From contig CM069933.1 of NCBI GenBank assembly GCA_036172225.1, forward strand, positions 7,294,001-7,358,000: a stretch of 64,000 nt of DNA, written 5' to 3'. Source of the stretch: Cryptocoryne crispatula var. balansae. Taxonomy: Eukaryota > Streptophyta > Magnoliopsida > Alismatales > Araceae. Shown here piece after piece: positions 22,601 to 34,433 of the stretch. Each line of letters starts with the position of its first letter. The stretch's first letter is position 1. The translations under genes were made by a program, and so were the position numbers. The notes under the pieces were generated by a model. It had not been told where the DNA came from and made no database searches. It saw only the letters and a program-made list of their open reading frames with translations.

Positions 22601-24218
22601 AAAGTGTCACCGGCATAAGAATAGTTCACTAAGCAGCAATTTCTTTTCTTTCATACAAGTTATTCTCGATTTACGGGCTAATTGTTTTCCTTTTCTCTTT
22701 CGTGTTTTTCTCACCGAGTGTGGGTTCGGTGAACACCAGAGTGGATGGAATCCACTGCGTCATTGGTATCGTGGATTCCGAGCCAGCACCGCTTCCTCCC
22801 ACCGCGAGAGGAACCGAGTACATTCAACTCGACCACATACCAAAAGGAGGAACAAAGGGACCTCGACCGGGTGGAGAAGCCGGTCTTCTCGTCATTATAA
22901 TACGCAGGCCGCGCATAAAGAACATCAAGATCGGCGAGATCAGAGGAGCGATTTGCACGGCTTCGCAGTGGCCCGTACGAGCAGAGGCATTCCTCCGCCA
23001 CACCACCACCCGAGGAGGTGGACACGGACCATTTTTCGCAGATGGCACGCACTTCTCCCCGGACAGGAGAGGGAAGCCGTGATCACGCAACCGAGTTTGA
23101 TCCCGATGACCGCGTGGCGGGAGAGTTGATGGTGTCGAAGCCGAGGAGGATGCTCCGCTCCACCTCCATCTACTTCTCGTACTCAGCAGGGCCTTCTTCT
23201 CGCCGCGAACGATGGGCGCCACCGCAGCCTTAGCCCCGGCCTCAGCCTCCCTGGGCCCCAAATAGCTGCTACTCAGCCCTATTCAGTCCGGGAGAACGAA
23301 AACAAAGGCGACCGTACCCGAGAACGGGAGATTTGCAAAGTTAAAAACTTTGGGGTTCGGACATTCTGTAGTTCGTAGATGGCCGAAGAGGTAAAGAGAA
23401 GGAAGTTAGAGGTCGCGTCCTTGTCACCTCGATGACAAGACGTTAGGCTCCTTCTCACCCTCGTGATGATGACGACGAGGAGTGTATACCACGGCCGACG
23501 TGTAGCCCATCGTCAGAATGAACAGTCACCGATTCACGGTTTCCAAAGCCGTGTCAGACACACGGCCGAGCGTACACCGCAGCCTTATATTACGAGCCAC
23601 AAAGATCCGCATTCGCCGTGTCGACCTCGGCCAGAGATTACACCACCGCCTCCACCATCCTCTCGCTACGTCTTGCCGGTCGTCCCGCGTCCGATCCATA
23701 CGACCTTGATGGCATGGCATCGGCATTATTTTCATACGGATATGGTCCCGGACGTATTCAAGATCGAGCACGAGGAGGAGCGTCACGAGAGGGAGAGGAG
23801 GACGACCCACATCTTTATCCTAGATATCGGTAGCAGATTGATACGATGTAATTTTTTTTGATGACGTATCAACTCTTCGATATTTCCGAATAAATGAATT
23901 GGAATACGTACTTAACTTTCAAGTCTTCAAGTCTTCAATCGGTGTTCATTAGTATTTCAGATACGATGCGGTTTTCGTGATATCACGACATTGGTGATTT
24001 TTTAAAATTTTTCTAACTCATTTCCTATTTTTTTAGAATTTTTCTGAATTTTTTGAATTTTTTTGACGAAAAAAAAAATCCAAAAAAAAAAACCGATTCC
24101 GACCGATTCCGGAATCGATTCCCTTCCCAGGAATCGGCCGATTCCGGCCGATTCTGGGAATCGGAATCGGAATCGGTCCCAACCGATTCCGATTCCGATT
24201 CCGATTCCGGAATCCTTG
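19627..24218 (+). mobile_element. hAT element 3, 4.6 kb, inserted in the LINE
   Basis: Left end CATAGATTACGGAATCGG, right end on the minus strand CAAGGATTCCGGAATCGG, agreeing at 14 of 18 positions. Identical octamers tgtgggat flank it at 19619-19626 and 24219-24226. It is the reverse-oriented sibling of elements 1 and 2, with a 470-bp AATCGG array at the left end, the 132-bp leader repeats, a broken transposase on the plus strand and a short AATCGG array at the right end. Removal of the element with one octamer restores the LINE frame from SPYL-type sequence to VGQVLSTL. Confidence 0.96.
20474..23833 (+). pseudogene. hAT transposase pseudogene of element 3
   Basis: It starts MADQGGARPRRASDVG at 20474, followed by the BED finger region (about 20570-20650: KWC, KQHIA, KKCDKVP), a long Arg/Glu/Ser-rich linker, the DUF659-type core (about 21420-21830), the hATC-like part (about 22740-22930) and the tail ending at the TAG at 23831-23833. 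As in element 2, many small indels break the frame, so no single frame exceeds about 200 codons. Domain order and tail sequence (YGPGR, DPHLYPRYR) are the same as in element 1. Confidence 0.82.
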
Positions 24219-24226
24219 TGTGGGAT

Positions 24227-24370
24227 AGTAGGACAAGTCTTGAGCACCCTTTGGAAGAAAGTTACATTGATCAATCTTATTGGAGGAGTTAGGATAGGGA
24301 GACGAGGATTGGAATTTGGAAGTAACTCATGCACAATATACAGATGACATGCTTTGATCTCAGCTGCTAC
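24227..24370 (+). pseudogene. L1-type LINE reverse transcriptase, part 2
   Basis: It continues the reverse transcriptase after element 3: VGQVLSTLWKKVTLINLI, GVRIGRRGLEF, then QYTDDM. The last is the FADD-type active-site box (24337-24348), here YTDD. Directly after it the frame is cut by hAT element 4. Both flanking elements carry their own 8-bp duplications, so the LINE was hit twice within about 150 bp. Confidence 0.85.
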
Positions 24371-24730
24371 CAAGAATTCCATAATCGGAATCGGTCCATA
24401 CCGATCTGATTGATTAGCCAATTCCTGAGAAAAAACCGATTACAACCGATCCGAAATCCACTTTCTTTATTTTTTCTTTTGAAAATTTCAAAAAAAACAT
24501 AAAAATTCCAAAAAATAGGAAATTCGCTAAAAAATTGTAAAAAATGAAATGTAGAATTTAGCATGCATAAAATGTAATTTATACATGACAAGAATAAAAT
24601 GCTAATAAATGTAACATGATAACATGACTATTTGTGAATAAACATGATATGATGCAAAAAGTATAATAAGATGTAATATGATAACATGAAAACATGAAAA
24701 TAAAAATATACATTTCACGACTCAATGTTC

Positions 24731-27700
24731 ACTAATATCTATGATATTAATCTTCGTCCTCTTCCTCCTACTCCTATCACGATTGAGTTGTCCCTAGTCT
24801 TCTTGTCAATGCGGGTGCATATCCATTTGAAAATAATGCATCGCCAACTCAGTCAAGTCATAGACATCAGACTGTGACACATAAATATGCTTAGGAGGTG
24901 GAATCCATGGTTGCTAGAGCTCATCCAATGTTGGAGAAGCTAGCTCTACATAATGCGTAGGTGGCTACACGTCATAGAAATATGACCTTGACCGTCGTGA
25001 AATAGGTGAGTCTAGAGCTGTTGCACCTACACCTACTCCATATACATCACCCCCTCCTCATCCTCATGGCTAGGTGGCCAGTATGCAATCTTCGTCATCA
25101 TCAACTGAGAAGTGTGAAGGAATCTGTGTGATGTCATCTGGGCTGGCAGAACGACGTCTAATATTCAGCTTCCTTCTCTTCGCTTCTTTTGTTACATTAT
25201 GTGATGACCCACAACCTACAATTTTTTTCAATTGTGCAAACCGTCCCATTTTTCTTGATGTCACTTTTGTTTTTGTCTTCCCTGGACTGCGAATGGGCTG
25301 CGTAGCTGGGGCTGGGGCTAAAGCTGGAGGCGGTTGCTGTACGACTACTGAGATAGAAGATGGGACTATCCTAGCCTAAGGAATAGGTAAAATATCCTCA
25401 GCCTCAATGCTAACTAATTCTCTTTCTACTCATGCACGATCATCAAGATCAAACTCTGGTGGATGATCTCTGGTTATCCTCTCCTCTATCCAAGAAGTAA
25501 GTGAATGTTCCTTCTTAAAGATTTAATCCATGTCAACCTCCAAAGGTGGTGTCTATGCTCTCTGTCTCTGTTCATACTCCAACCTATCAGAAGTCAACAT
25601 GTTCCTACTTTTTATATGTATCGGGTTGAATATACTCTAGTTCATCTCACAATGAGAGGAACCAGTGCTCTGACTCAATATACCAATAGCAACTACAACC
25701 AGTGGATTCTATCCACTCCTCACATTGACCAGCACCTACCACTCAACTGCAAAAAAATAGCAAACAATCAACCCTCTCTAGGCAATTAATGGACTTATAA
25801 GTTATAAAAGAAAGTAATAAAAACATGATTTTAAATAAACATACCATGAGAGACTTTGTCACAAGAATATCTCATATCAACATCTGAATATACCCAAACC
25901 ATCATCTTATAGTGATGCATCTAAAAATTGATAAATACAAAATGATTACTTGATCCCTATTATTTATTGACTCCCAATTATTAATGTAACTTTCACTTAC
26001 TTCTAACTCAGCTTCTATTCTATCCTGTTGAGATCGGCACAGATACTAAATAACTGAGAGAGTACCCCGCAACACCTCATTATCATTGGACACATGTCCT
26101 CTAAATTAGATGCGGGGGTTCAAAAAATATTCTACAATCATTTAAGCATATTACATTAGAAACAAACTAAATTTGACTAGGTAGAAAGTAAATAAACACA
26201 ATATTCACTAACTAACCTGCAACATGTACATCATGATGCAGAGTCTTATCTCATCGGTCATCTATGATCTTCCATCATTTCTTATATCCTCTAAGATTCT
26301 TATCTTTGATTTTCAATTTGGCATAGTCCATTGCATTATACAATGTGCCCATCTGGTTCCTATCATCTAAGTCAACTAATCTCAAGACAACTACTAGTGA
26401 CTCAATGATTGTCAAATAGTAGGCAATCCTCTCCCAGAATCTCTTGTTGGTGACTTGTCTTTCAGCTTTGACAAGACTCTCCAACTGGTCCTTGTTATGC
26501 AAGTGGTCCACCATATATTGATAGTACCCCTCAAGCTGGGAGAACCTAACTAGTGCATACCTATGTCGATATAAATTCTAATGCAATGAAGTTCGTGGTA
26601 AACCAAGAAGGGCCTAGCCTGATAAGATCATGCCCTCCAGTGTACTCCCTCATGATGTGTAACAAACGAAGATGTAAATAAATGAAAGAAATGATAACAT
26701 GCGCCTACATAACAAATGCGGAAACTACAGCCTTTCTACTTATATACTCTAACCTAAGGCCAATAAAGTGCACTGTGCAAGGTACCCAGAAGAGATGCTG
26801 CCTCTTCTCCATTAATTTTTTCCTTGCCGCCTTTTAGGAGAGTTCATCATGAATCACAAACTAAACCACATTGTCCTCCCCAATCTTCTCCATTACGACA
26901 TCTATCAATAAAAAAAATATAGTCAACATTCTTTATATAACCCGAAGTATCAACCGACTTAAAAAATGTGGTACCCTCCGAACAATACACTAAAAAATTT
27001 ATCATGCTCCACTTGGTGATACCTGTTCACCCATCACATTTTTAGAATGCAAATCGGCCAATCTGGATCGGTATTGGCCGATTCTTGGATCGGATCGGTA
27101 CTCGCCGATCTGATTCTGGTCAGAACTACTGATCTGACCTGAACTTCCGGCCGGATTGGTCAAAATCACTAGAATTGGTCGATCCTCGACCATTCCAGTT
27201 GGATCGATCTTGGAATCTGTCGATCCTAGAACCCGGAAAGGTCCATAATCGGATTGATTCAGGACCCGATTCCGGACCATTTTCTGGTTCAATCCCCTCC
27301 AAAAAGGGAGAGATCAGACCGATTCCCCTTCCCACCCCTCATTCCCCCTTCCCCCCTCTCCTTCATCGTCTAGGGCTTCCCCGATCCACGACTACTCTAT
27401 GCCCCGCTTATGATAGTGCAAATAAATTAATACATTTCACTATTCCTTTTACTATCACATATATAGAAAATTCATAATCATAAATATATGCTACATACTT
27501 AAAATTTATAAAGATCTATCTTAACTCACTTCTCTCTCTTATATGATAGTTTGTACTTATATGACAATTTCCTAAAAGGAATTTACTTTGTATGGCATTG
27601 TTTGATAGAATGTCATTCATATTGTTTTTCATTTTTAAAATTTTATTCCTATAATTTTTCCTGGCATTTTTTGATTTTTTGTAAATTTTTATGATTAAAA

Positions 27701-28750
27701 AAATAAAAAAATTTGGCCGATCCGGGATCGCCCTTTCTTCCAAAGGATTGGCCAATCTGGACCAATCCGATCCGATCCGAAATGGATCAGGGGTCACCGA
27801 TCTCGATCCCGATCCCACGATCCTTGCACATAACTGTAGAGCCCCCCTCCTTCCATTCCAATTTGAAACCCTCTATCCATTGCCTCAAATCCTGAACCTC
27901 TTCATTCAGCCCACTAGCGTATATATACCTGCTAGAAGGGACTTGCATTTCTGGTCCAACCTCAACAACAACATCATAGTCTAGAAGAGATGGTGGCTGT
28001 ATGTGCTGCGATGCCTATATTAAGGTAAAAAAATCTATCAGCCATAAACAATGTTATGAAAATAAAACATACATACATTATATTTTAAGACTTATACCTA
28101 CATGTAAAAATCACTTTACAATGTGCCTCACTGCTCTCTTTTTGTAGTTGTTCCTGTTGCCTTCACCCCTTTTATATCTTGTTTAATGTTCATCTGCGAG
28201 GCACTCTACTTCCTAAAACGAAACTCATCAGTCCGTGTAGATCTTATACTACCAAACAGACGCAATGTCTCCTCTCTTCCTCCCACACCGAAACTCTCAA
28301 GGTGACTAGGTCTAGCCGATGTTGTTGCACATTTGCTCGCATGCCTAGTTTTCTTGAGTTCGGAGTCTATGGATGAGTTCTCACTTGTTGGCTCCGGTTT
28401 GGCTATTGCATTGCCTTTCCCTTTCCTATTATGGGTTGACACCTCCCCCCTCCTTTCAAAGAGCTCATCATGCAATTCTTCCCTTTGTTCAATCCTAATC
28501 TCACGTTGTGAGGCTCTTCCTATAAGGTAGTCTCTCATATCTTCAGTCATCTACTTAGACACCTTATCACATTTTTTAACATTGTCATATATTCCAGCAA
28601 TATATTGTTTCAACCAAAAAACACTTACGTTCATTTCCCTACCACACCACTTGCATTTAGCCCTCTTTTTGGACACATCTACCATGTGTCCATGATCCAA
28701 CCGCCATAAGGTAAATGTGTTGGTACATCACTTTCGTCGTGGTCGGCCAT
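24731..28750 (-). pseudogene. hAT transposase pseudogene of element 4
   Basis: Start codon at 28750 (MADHDES), then an intact CKWCGREMN BED segment, a charged linker (about 28550-28210), and a DUF659-type core split at its conserved CDGW segment by the insert at 27043-27826. The core resumes to the left with a hydrolase-like PCTVHFIGL segment near 26760. A conserved frame VNNEMVDHLHNKDQLE-like lies near 26500 and the hATC-like part near 25640. The tail ends around 24731. Stops are frequent. Sequence distance from elements 1-3 suggests a separate subfamily. Confidence 0.75.
27043..27826. mobile_element. 784-bp deletion derivative of the element 6 family
   Basis: Left end TAGAATGCAAATCGGCC, right end on the minus strand CAAGGATCGTGGGATCGG. 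The right octamer cacataac (27827-27834) matches the left octamer cacatttt (27035-27042) at its first five positions, and joining the flanks restores the conserved transposase segment. The left 300 bp matches the right end of element 6 (AAAGGGAGAGATCAGACCGA and CGTCTAGGGCTTCCCC, about 27300-27375 versus 58960-59060 reversed). The right part matches element 6's left end (TTTACTTTGTATGGCATTG, about 27580 versus 54845 reversed). So both ends of element 6 are present and the transposase is deleted. The middle (CACTATTCC, TTTTACTATCACATATATAG) matches the core of the elements at 5161 and 53326. Confidence 0.85.
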
Positions 28751-29563
28751 TGTCTACACCTACAACATACGTAAACAATTTATCATGGTTGTTACTGTTA
28801 GACATGCATAAAATTAGTTTAGGGGGTTCGGGAAAAGAACACCTCATTAGACGGAGATTTCGGTATGTTTAAACGATTAAGGAGTCGTCGAAAACGCATA
28901 AAAATGAGCGTATAGGTATTCCAGCGCTGAAATCTTACCAAGAACATCAGAACAATGAAGAAACGGCTTGATCAGAGCTATTTGGGAAGAGAACAGCCCG
29001 TCATCAGTATGTTTAAATGATTATGGAATCGTCGAAAACACAAAAAATGAGCGCATGGGCATTTCAACAAAGAAATCTTACCAAGAAAATGAGAAGGATG
29101 AAGAAACGGCCTGAACGGAGCTGGAATCGAGGTTGGATCGCCGGAATCCAACACGAATCGCCAAAATCGCCCCGAAATTGCCGAAATCGCCTGGATTGCC
29201 GTCGGAATCAACCGATTCTCCCCTGAATCGTCAGGATCAATGCCGCAGCAGCCGAAAGCGATGAAGAAATCACCTGGATTGCCGCCCATCGCCCTAAAAT
29301 CAACCGAGGTCTCCTGTCCTGCCCCGCCAAAATCGGTTGATTCAGCCCTAAAATGGCCAGAATCATATCGATATCGGGTCTGCATCAGGCCCGGTATTGA
29401 TCCAATATCGGAACTTAAGTCCTTCTGATGGAATCGGTCGCTCACCTGGAATCTAGGAGGAATCGGTCCTTCAACCCAGAATAAGATCAAAACCGACCGA
29501 TCCGACTCAAGAATCGACCGATTCTGATTTGATTCCACCAATTCCTCAATCCATGGCTGCTAC

Positions 29564-29830
29564 AGTCACTGCTTTCCAATTTCCTGCAAACCTAGTGTGA
29601 GCAGCTTCCTCTTTAGACATGCACTGCACTACCACCTCCCTCCGGCAGCTACTGCTCTCTAGGTCAGCTTGCAGCATGTTTTTTCTTATGAAGATGCCAC
29701 TCTCTTAGTTGTATATTCCAGACATTGCTATCCACGAAGCATAATGTCATTGTGAAACCTCAAAATTTTAATCAGAATAAAATTTGCATCTGATTTCCAT
29801 CTTGGAAAAAGAATTTTAATTTTATTGGGC
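29564..29830 (+). pseudogene. L1-type LINE remnant, part 3
   Basis: The first bases after the element 4 duplication continue the LINE after its YTDD box (frame reading SLLSNFLQT or VTAFQFPANL). Similarity fades quickly; I cannot follow reverse-transcriptase motifs beyond about 29620. The end is unknown. Confidence 0.5.
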
Positions 29831-30805
29831 TAGCATTGACTACTGTCAAAATAGGTGATATCTAGTAGAATTATTAGCAAATACATGATATGTATATTAT
29901 ATATATGTTGAGATTTTGGCTTCATTAGCTGGAGATCGACCGGGTTGGGACCTGATAACCTAAATCTAAAATGTATAAATATATATGTTGAGATTTTGGG
30001 TACATTAAATGTCTTTGAACCATGAATTTCTGGGTCTCGACCAGGTTGAGACCCGGTAACCATAGTAACTGAATCCAATGGTCGGTTAGGTCATCTTCCC
30101 TAAGTCCACAGCAGTGGCATCGTTTGAAGCAAATTCTGGAGAGAAATAGTAGGGATCGGTTCACCGGTTGATTCTGGTCCCGATTCTACCAATTGGGTAC
30201 ATCAATCCGTCAGTTGATTATGGTCCTAATTCTACCGAAATTGGTTTGAAACCAGGCCCAATTGTGATCTTTCTAGGTCCCAGGGAATCAGTTTGATCCG
30301 CCGTTTCGGATGAAAATCGAATCAGTAGGGGCAATCCAATCCGAGAATCAGCCAATACCAATTCGAGAATCAGTTGATTCTGCGAACTATGCCCTCAGGT
30401 GACTATGTGAGCATTTCTATATTGGTGCCTCAAACATTAAAGCCTACTACCGCAAGGCCACCACTACCATCGTTTTTTGATGGTCGAGAATGGCATCCTC
30501 GATCAAACAGCCATGATCTCATCCAAGATATGAGGATATGTATCCATGTGGTGCATTTTGACTGGTGGGAGGGCTCCGCGCTCAGGGTTGACACATCTGT
30601 ACGGCCTACCAAACAGTTCTCCCTTTCCCTAACTAAGGAAAATTCATATATACCACTTGTACCCATGGCACTCAAGAAGGTCAATGTTGTGCAAGGCTTT
30701 GCATGCCAATGGATGACCATCTACTCCAAGCTCAAGTGTGCACCACCCTACCTCTCCGATCTCTCCAGCCACCCCTCAAGGTCAAGGTTCAAGGTTCAGA
30801 GTTAG
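29831..30805. other. Unassigned DNA with an AATCGG-type remnant
   Basis: 30150-30391 has CGGTTCACCGGTTGATTC-like words and ends, on the minus strand, with CATAGTTCGCAGAATC, close to the terminus of elements 1-3. It is probably one end of an old hAT copy. I found no matching octamer. A direct duplication (ATATATGTTGAGATTTTGG plus a GACCGGGTTGGGACC-like word) occurs at about 29900 and 29980. A 143-codon plus frame (30374-30805) is not recognisable. Confidence 0.4.
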
Positions 30806-31075
30806 CAATGCTTTGCCGAAATCGGGACCCCTGCAGCCACCGCAGAGGTCTTATACAACCAATTTTAAGACCAAAATCGGCCCTATAGCCAAGGTCAGAA
30901 CGGAATCTGATTTAGGTCCATTATATAGTTTTTTCTATTTTTAACACTTTTTGAAGGATCGATCCGGACCAATTCTAGATCGATTTTTCTCCCAAAGGAT
31001 TGAACCTAGATCAGCCGATCTAGATCAAATTGGGACCAACCGATCCAAGTCCTGATTCTAATACCATTATCATTG
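30806..31075. mobile_element. ~270-bp AATCGG-type MITE remnant
   Basis: Left end CAATGCTTTGCCGAAATCGG, right end on the minus strand CAATGATAATGGTATTAGAATC. Both resemble hAT ends in this window. The centre is AT-rich, with GATCGATCCGGACC and GATCAGCCGATC words outside it. Flanking octamers do not match, so borders are approximate. Confidence 0.4.
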
Positions 31076-31251
31076 TATCGATGTCCCCCTCCCCCGTAAA
31101 CAATCACTCGAGGGAAGAATGTGTGCTAACAATCAATAGCCCCTAATTGGGAGTTGCTCCACCACCTCTTAACCGGTTAACCCAGTCATTTTGTGATAGA
31201 CTGATTGAACTAAAAAAATTGTAATATCATAATGTTGTAAAGTTTTGAGCA

Positions 31252-33228
31252 ATGGCTGACCAAGAACATGGTGTTGATGCATCCACTCCTCGTGATATTG
31301 GGTGGAAACAAAACACCTTGGTAGATGCAGAAAAAAATATGGTACAATGCAAGTAGTTTAAGAAACAAATGAGTGGTAAATTTTCCATTTGACAAGGTGC
31401 CTAGAAAAAATAATGAAACTACGAGGGCCTACCTCACAGGAAGAGTAACATAGAGAAAATTTTAGATTGAATAGAGAGAAGATTTGCACTCAATTTCTGG
31501 GAAGAAGAGATACACAGCCGAATCAAATGACAAAAGAAAAGGATGAACTAAAGTTGAGACGTTCACATCTTCTGATGAGCAAGATGAAAGATTAAGAAGA
31601 ACTATGCATGCTAGCAAATAGTCACATCATGAAGCACACAAAAGAGAGAATGAAGTAGAAGACTCTAGAGTGGGAGACGAGTATCTAGTATTTGGACGGT
31701 GACAGACAATCCAACCCATTGAGGATATCGGATCAGGAAATGCGGCATTTCGTTGATCTTATTCGACACAACTCACTAAGGACGATCTTTTGTTTAGGAG
31801 ACAAAACACTTCTCGAAAAATAATTAAACAGATATTTAAATAGTTGAAGATTACCACTTTAGATGCAAAGCAAGCAGTCAGAGATATATTAAAGTGATTT
31901 TTGCATAAAGGTAATGATCTTAAATTGATTATCTGATACATATGTATTATATCTATTTTTTATTTTCTCAATAACATATTTTCTCATGTTAACTTAATAT
32001 AGGCGTTTCAACACATGCTGCTATGGGTGAAATGGGATTAAAGTCCCAACCATTAGGTATATTTACATTGTCAAACTAAATGAAGAAGTTGATAAGATGA
32101 AATCTTGGATATATGAATTTAAATTGGTATGGAAAGAGAGGATGTACAATGATGTGTGATGGGTGGGCGAAGATAACCAAAAGAAGAAAGATAAACTTCC
32201 TTGTGTATCATTTTGATTTCTAACAACACGACCTTTTTAAAGTCTATTGATGTTTCGGAACAAAGAAAAAATGTTGGGCACATCTTTTCATTGACGGATG
32301 CCATTGTAAAAGATATTGAAGAGAAGAATATTGTGTCGTTTGTCAAAGATAATGAGCTCTCCTAAAAGACAATCGAAAGAAAGTTGATAGAGAGGAGACC
32401 ACATCTATTCTAAATTCCATGCGCAACACACTCCATTGACCTCATCTTAGAGGATATTGGCAAAAAGACATCAATTTCTACAATTGTCAACAAAGCTCAG
32501 CCTTCATCTACTCTCTCAATCATATTTGCTCCACATTATGAGATCATACTCAGTGGCACGATCTTCTCAAACCTAGACTAACTAGATTTGCCACACACTT
32601 AATACATTAAAGAGTTTGCACTGACACAGCCAGATCCGGTTCATAACATTGACTAACTATATCATGTATATATGGTTGACTTGCATAACAAGGTGTATCA
32701 ACTGGGCATTCTTACATAAATAGTATTCGGCCATAGACAAACATTTTTTGAAGAGAATTTAGTACTTGTCCATCGTTGAGCCAATTATACAAGTGTTAGA
32801 ATTAGTATATTCAAATGAAAGAAACCAAATAAGATACATCTATAATGTCATGGACAAAGCAAAATTAAAAATAAAAGAGAACATCATAAAGATTATAAGA
32901 AGTAGCAAAAAATCATTGATGGAAGATGGGATAGGATATTACACCACGATGTGCATCTAGTAGGTTATTCTTGATATCTTTAACTTAATCAATGGTTGAT
33001 CTATAAAGGCATGTTCTTATGTTAATTTTGATGAATGCATGATATGTTTTAAACTAACAGATACAATATGAAAGGTAAGTGTGCAATAATCATGAAGTGA
33101 GTACATTATCCGTAATACAGTGACTTTCAAGAACTCAACAGTATAGAATAGAAGTTGAATTGGAAGTAAGTGTAATAGCCACCAATTATATGTTTATCAA
33201 ATGTTAAAGTGGTTATACATCATGAGAA
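31252..33228 (+). pseudogene. hAT transposase copy 5, 5' part
   Basis: It starts MADQEHGVDASTPRDIGWKQ at 31252, close to elements 1-3. The BED segment follows, with a TAG in place of the Trp between the Cys (CK-stop). A degraded linker comes next, then the DUF659-type core (about 32080-32560) including MMCDGWAKITKRRKINFL and a PCATHSIDLILEDIGK-type segment, then a MDKAKLKIKEN segment (about 32850). At about 33155 a splice donor-like GAAGTAAGTG begins the intron that is also present in elements 1-4. The LTR retrotransposon sits in this intron, and the gene resumes at 50082. Confidence 0.8.
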
Positions 33229-34117
33229 TGTCGAACCAAAAAATCTTCTCTTAAAAGAGAGAAAAAAAAAGAAAAAGGAGGAAGAAGAAGGAACGGAACA
33301 GGGGGGAGCCGAAGGAAGACCGTAAGCCTTTGGACCAAGCTGCCACCTCCGTCAAGCCCGCCGGGAGCAGGAGAAGCCACCTCGCACTCGCCGACAGAGG
33401 ATGAATGGGAGGGGGGAGTGAAGAGTAGTCGTCGCCGCCGATTGCCATCGCCGTCTCCGCCAAGGCCACCGCGAGGGGGAGAAATCGCCGGAAGGAGCAC
33501 CGCGAGAGAACCCTCGCGCGGTGTCGTGTCGTCGGGGAGGAGCCGTCGCCGTAGCTTGTCGCCGCCGCCTTCTCTCCGACCGCAACCGCCGCCATCATCG
33601 CCGATGCCCACCGCTGCCATCACCGTCGCCGCGCGGAGGTTGGCCGGGGGGCTACCGCGAGCCCCCTCGCGGGCTCCTATGTCCGTCGGGAGAGAGAAGA
33701 CAGTAAAAGGGAGGGGCCCCATCGCCGAAGCGCCCGCTTCCCCCGCCGCCGGAGTCCGCTCAAACCCACCGCGAGAGCCCTCACGGGCGCTTCCCGGTCG
33801 CCGAGAGAGAGAGGGGGTCGGGGAGAGAGAGGGCAGCGGTTCGCGGTCAAAACCGCAGTAAAAAAAAAAAAAAAATGGACCGCCCGAGTGGGCGGTCGTG
33901 GGCCACGCGCGCACCCATGTGCGGGCGGCCGTAGCATCTGTCAACCGGGGGGTGAACTTACCCCCCCCCGGTTTGACTTTGGTCAAACAGGGCCATAAAA
34001 GCTCAAAAAAGGGGGGAAATGGGGGTAACTCCACCCCACTCCGGTCACCCCCCCACTAACTCGAAAATGGGTTTAATGGGGCCTTCCAAATGACCCCTTT
34101 GCCCCTCCAAAAACCTC

Positions 34118-34125
34118 TATAAATA
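34118..34125 (+). promoter_or_regulatory. TATA box of the 5' LTR
   Basis: TATAAATA in the context CCTCTATAAATACCCC, about 890 bp into the LTR, identical in the 3' LTR at 47794-47801. Transcription would start near 34150, which places the tandem arrays inside the transcribed leader. Confidence 0.65.
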
Positions 34126-34433
34126 CCCCCCAAGTGCCATACGTAACGTGGGTCGAGAGTGGAAAAAAAGAGAGAGTTGGGAAGAGAGAGAAGCTCTACA
34201 TTCTCACCTCGGTTTTGCGCTACCTTTCCATAAAAAGGGGCTGGTTTTTGCGCTACCTTTCCATAAAAAGAGGCTGGTTTTGCGCTACCTTTTCATAAAA
34301 AGGGGCCCAAAATAGTAAACTATTTTGGATAGAAAAATAGCCAACCCAACTCCGGTCTAGCCGAAATGCTGCCGAAATTATGTGGTTTTGCGCTACCTTT
34401 CCATTAAAAGGGGCCCAAAATAGTTCGCTATTT

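Larger units (their letters stand above)
24371..29555 (-). mobile_element. hAT element 4, 5.2 kb including a nested insert
   Basis: Left end CAAGAATTCCATAATCGG, right end on the minus strand CATGGATTGAGGAATTGG. Identical octamers gctgctac flank it at 24363-24370 and 29556-29563. The structure matches elements 1-3, but the sequence is more diverged and AT-richer. The right array (29100-29550) uses weaker AATCGG/CCGATT words. A 784-bp element at 27043-27826 lies inside the transposase core; without it element 4 would be about 4.4 kb. Confidence 0.95.

Noticed and set aside
28978..29541. 187-codon minus frame at the right end of element 4
   Set aside because: It lies in the terminal array of element 4, upstream of the transposase start; composition follows the repeat words.
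30374..30805. 143-codon plus frame
   Set aside because: No recognisable motif, it begins inside an AATCGG remnant, and the opposite strand is similarly open.
33213..34034. 273-codon minus frame at the start of the 5' LTR
   Set aside because: Ser/Pro/Gly/Ala/Arg low-complexity reading of the GC-rich LTR block. The same block in the 3' LTR breaks the frame.
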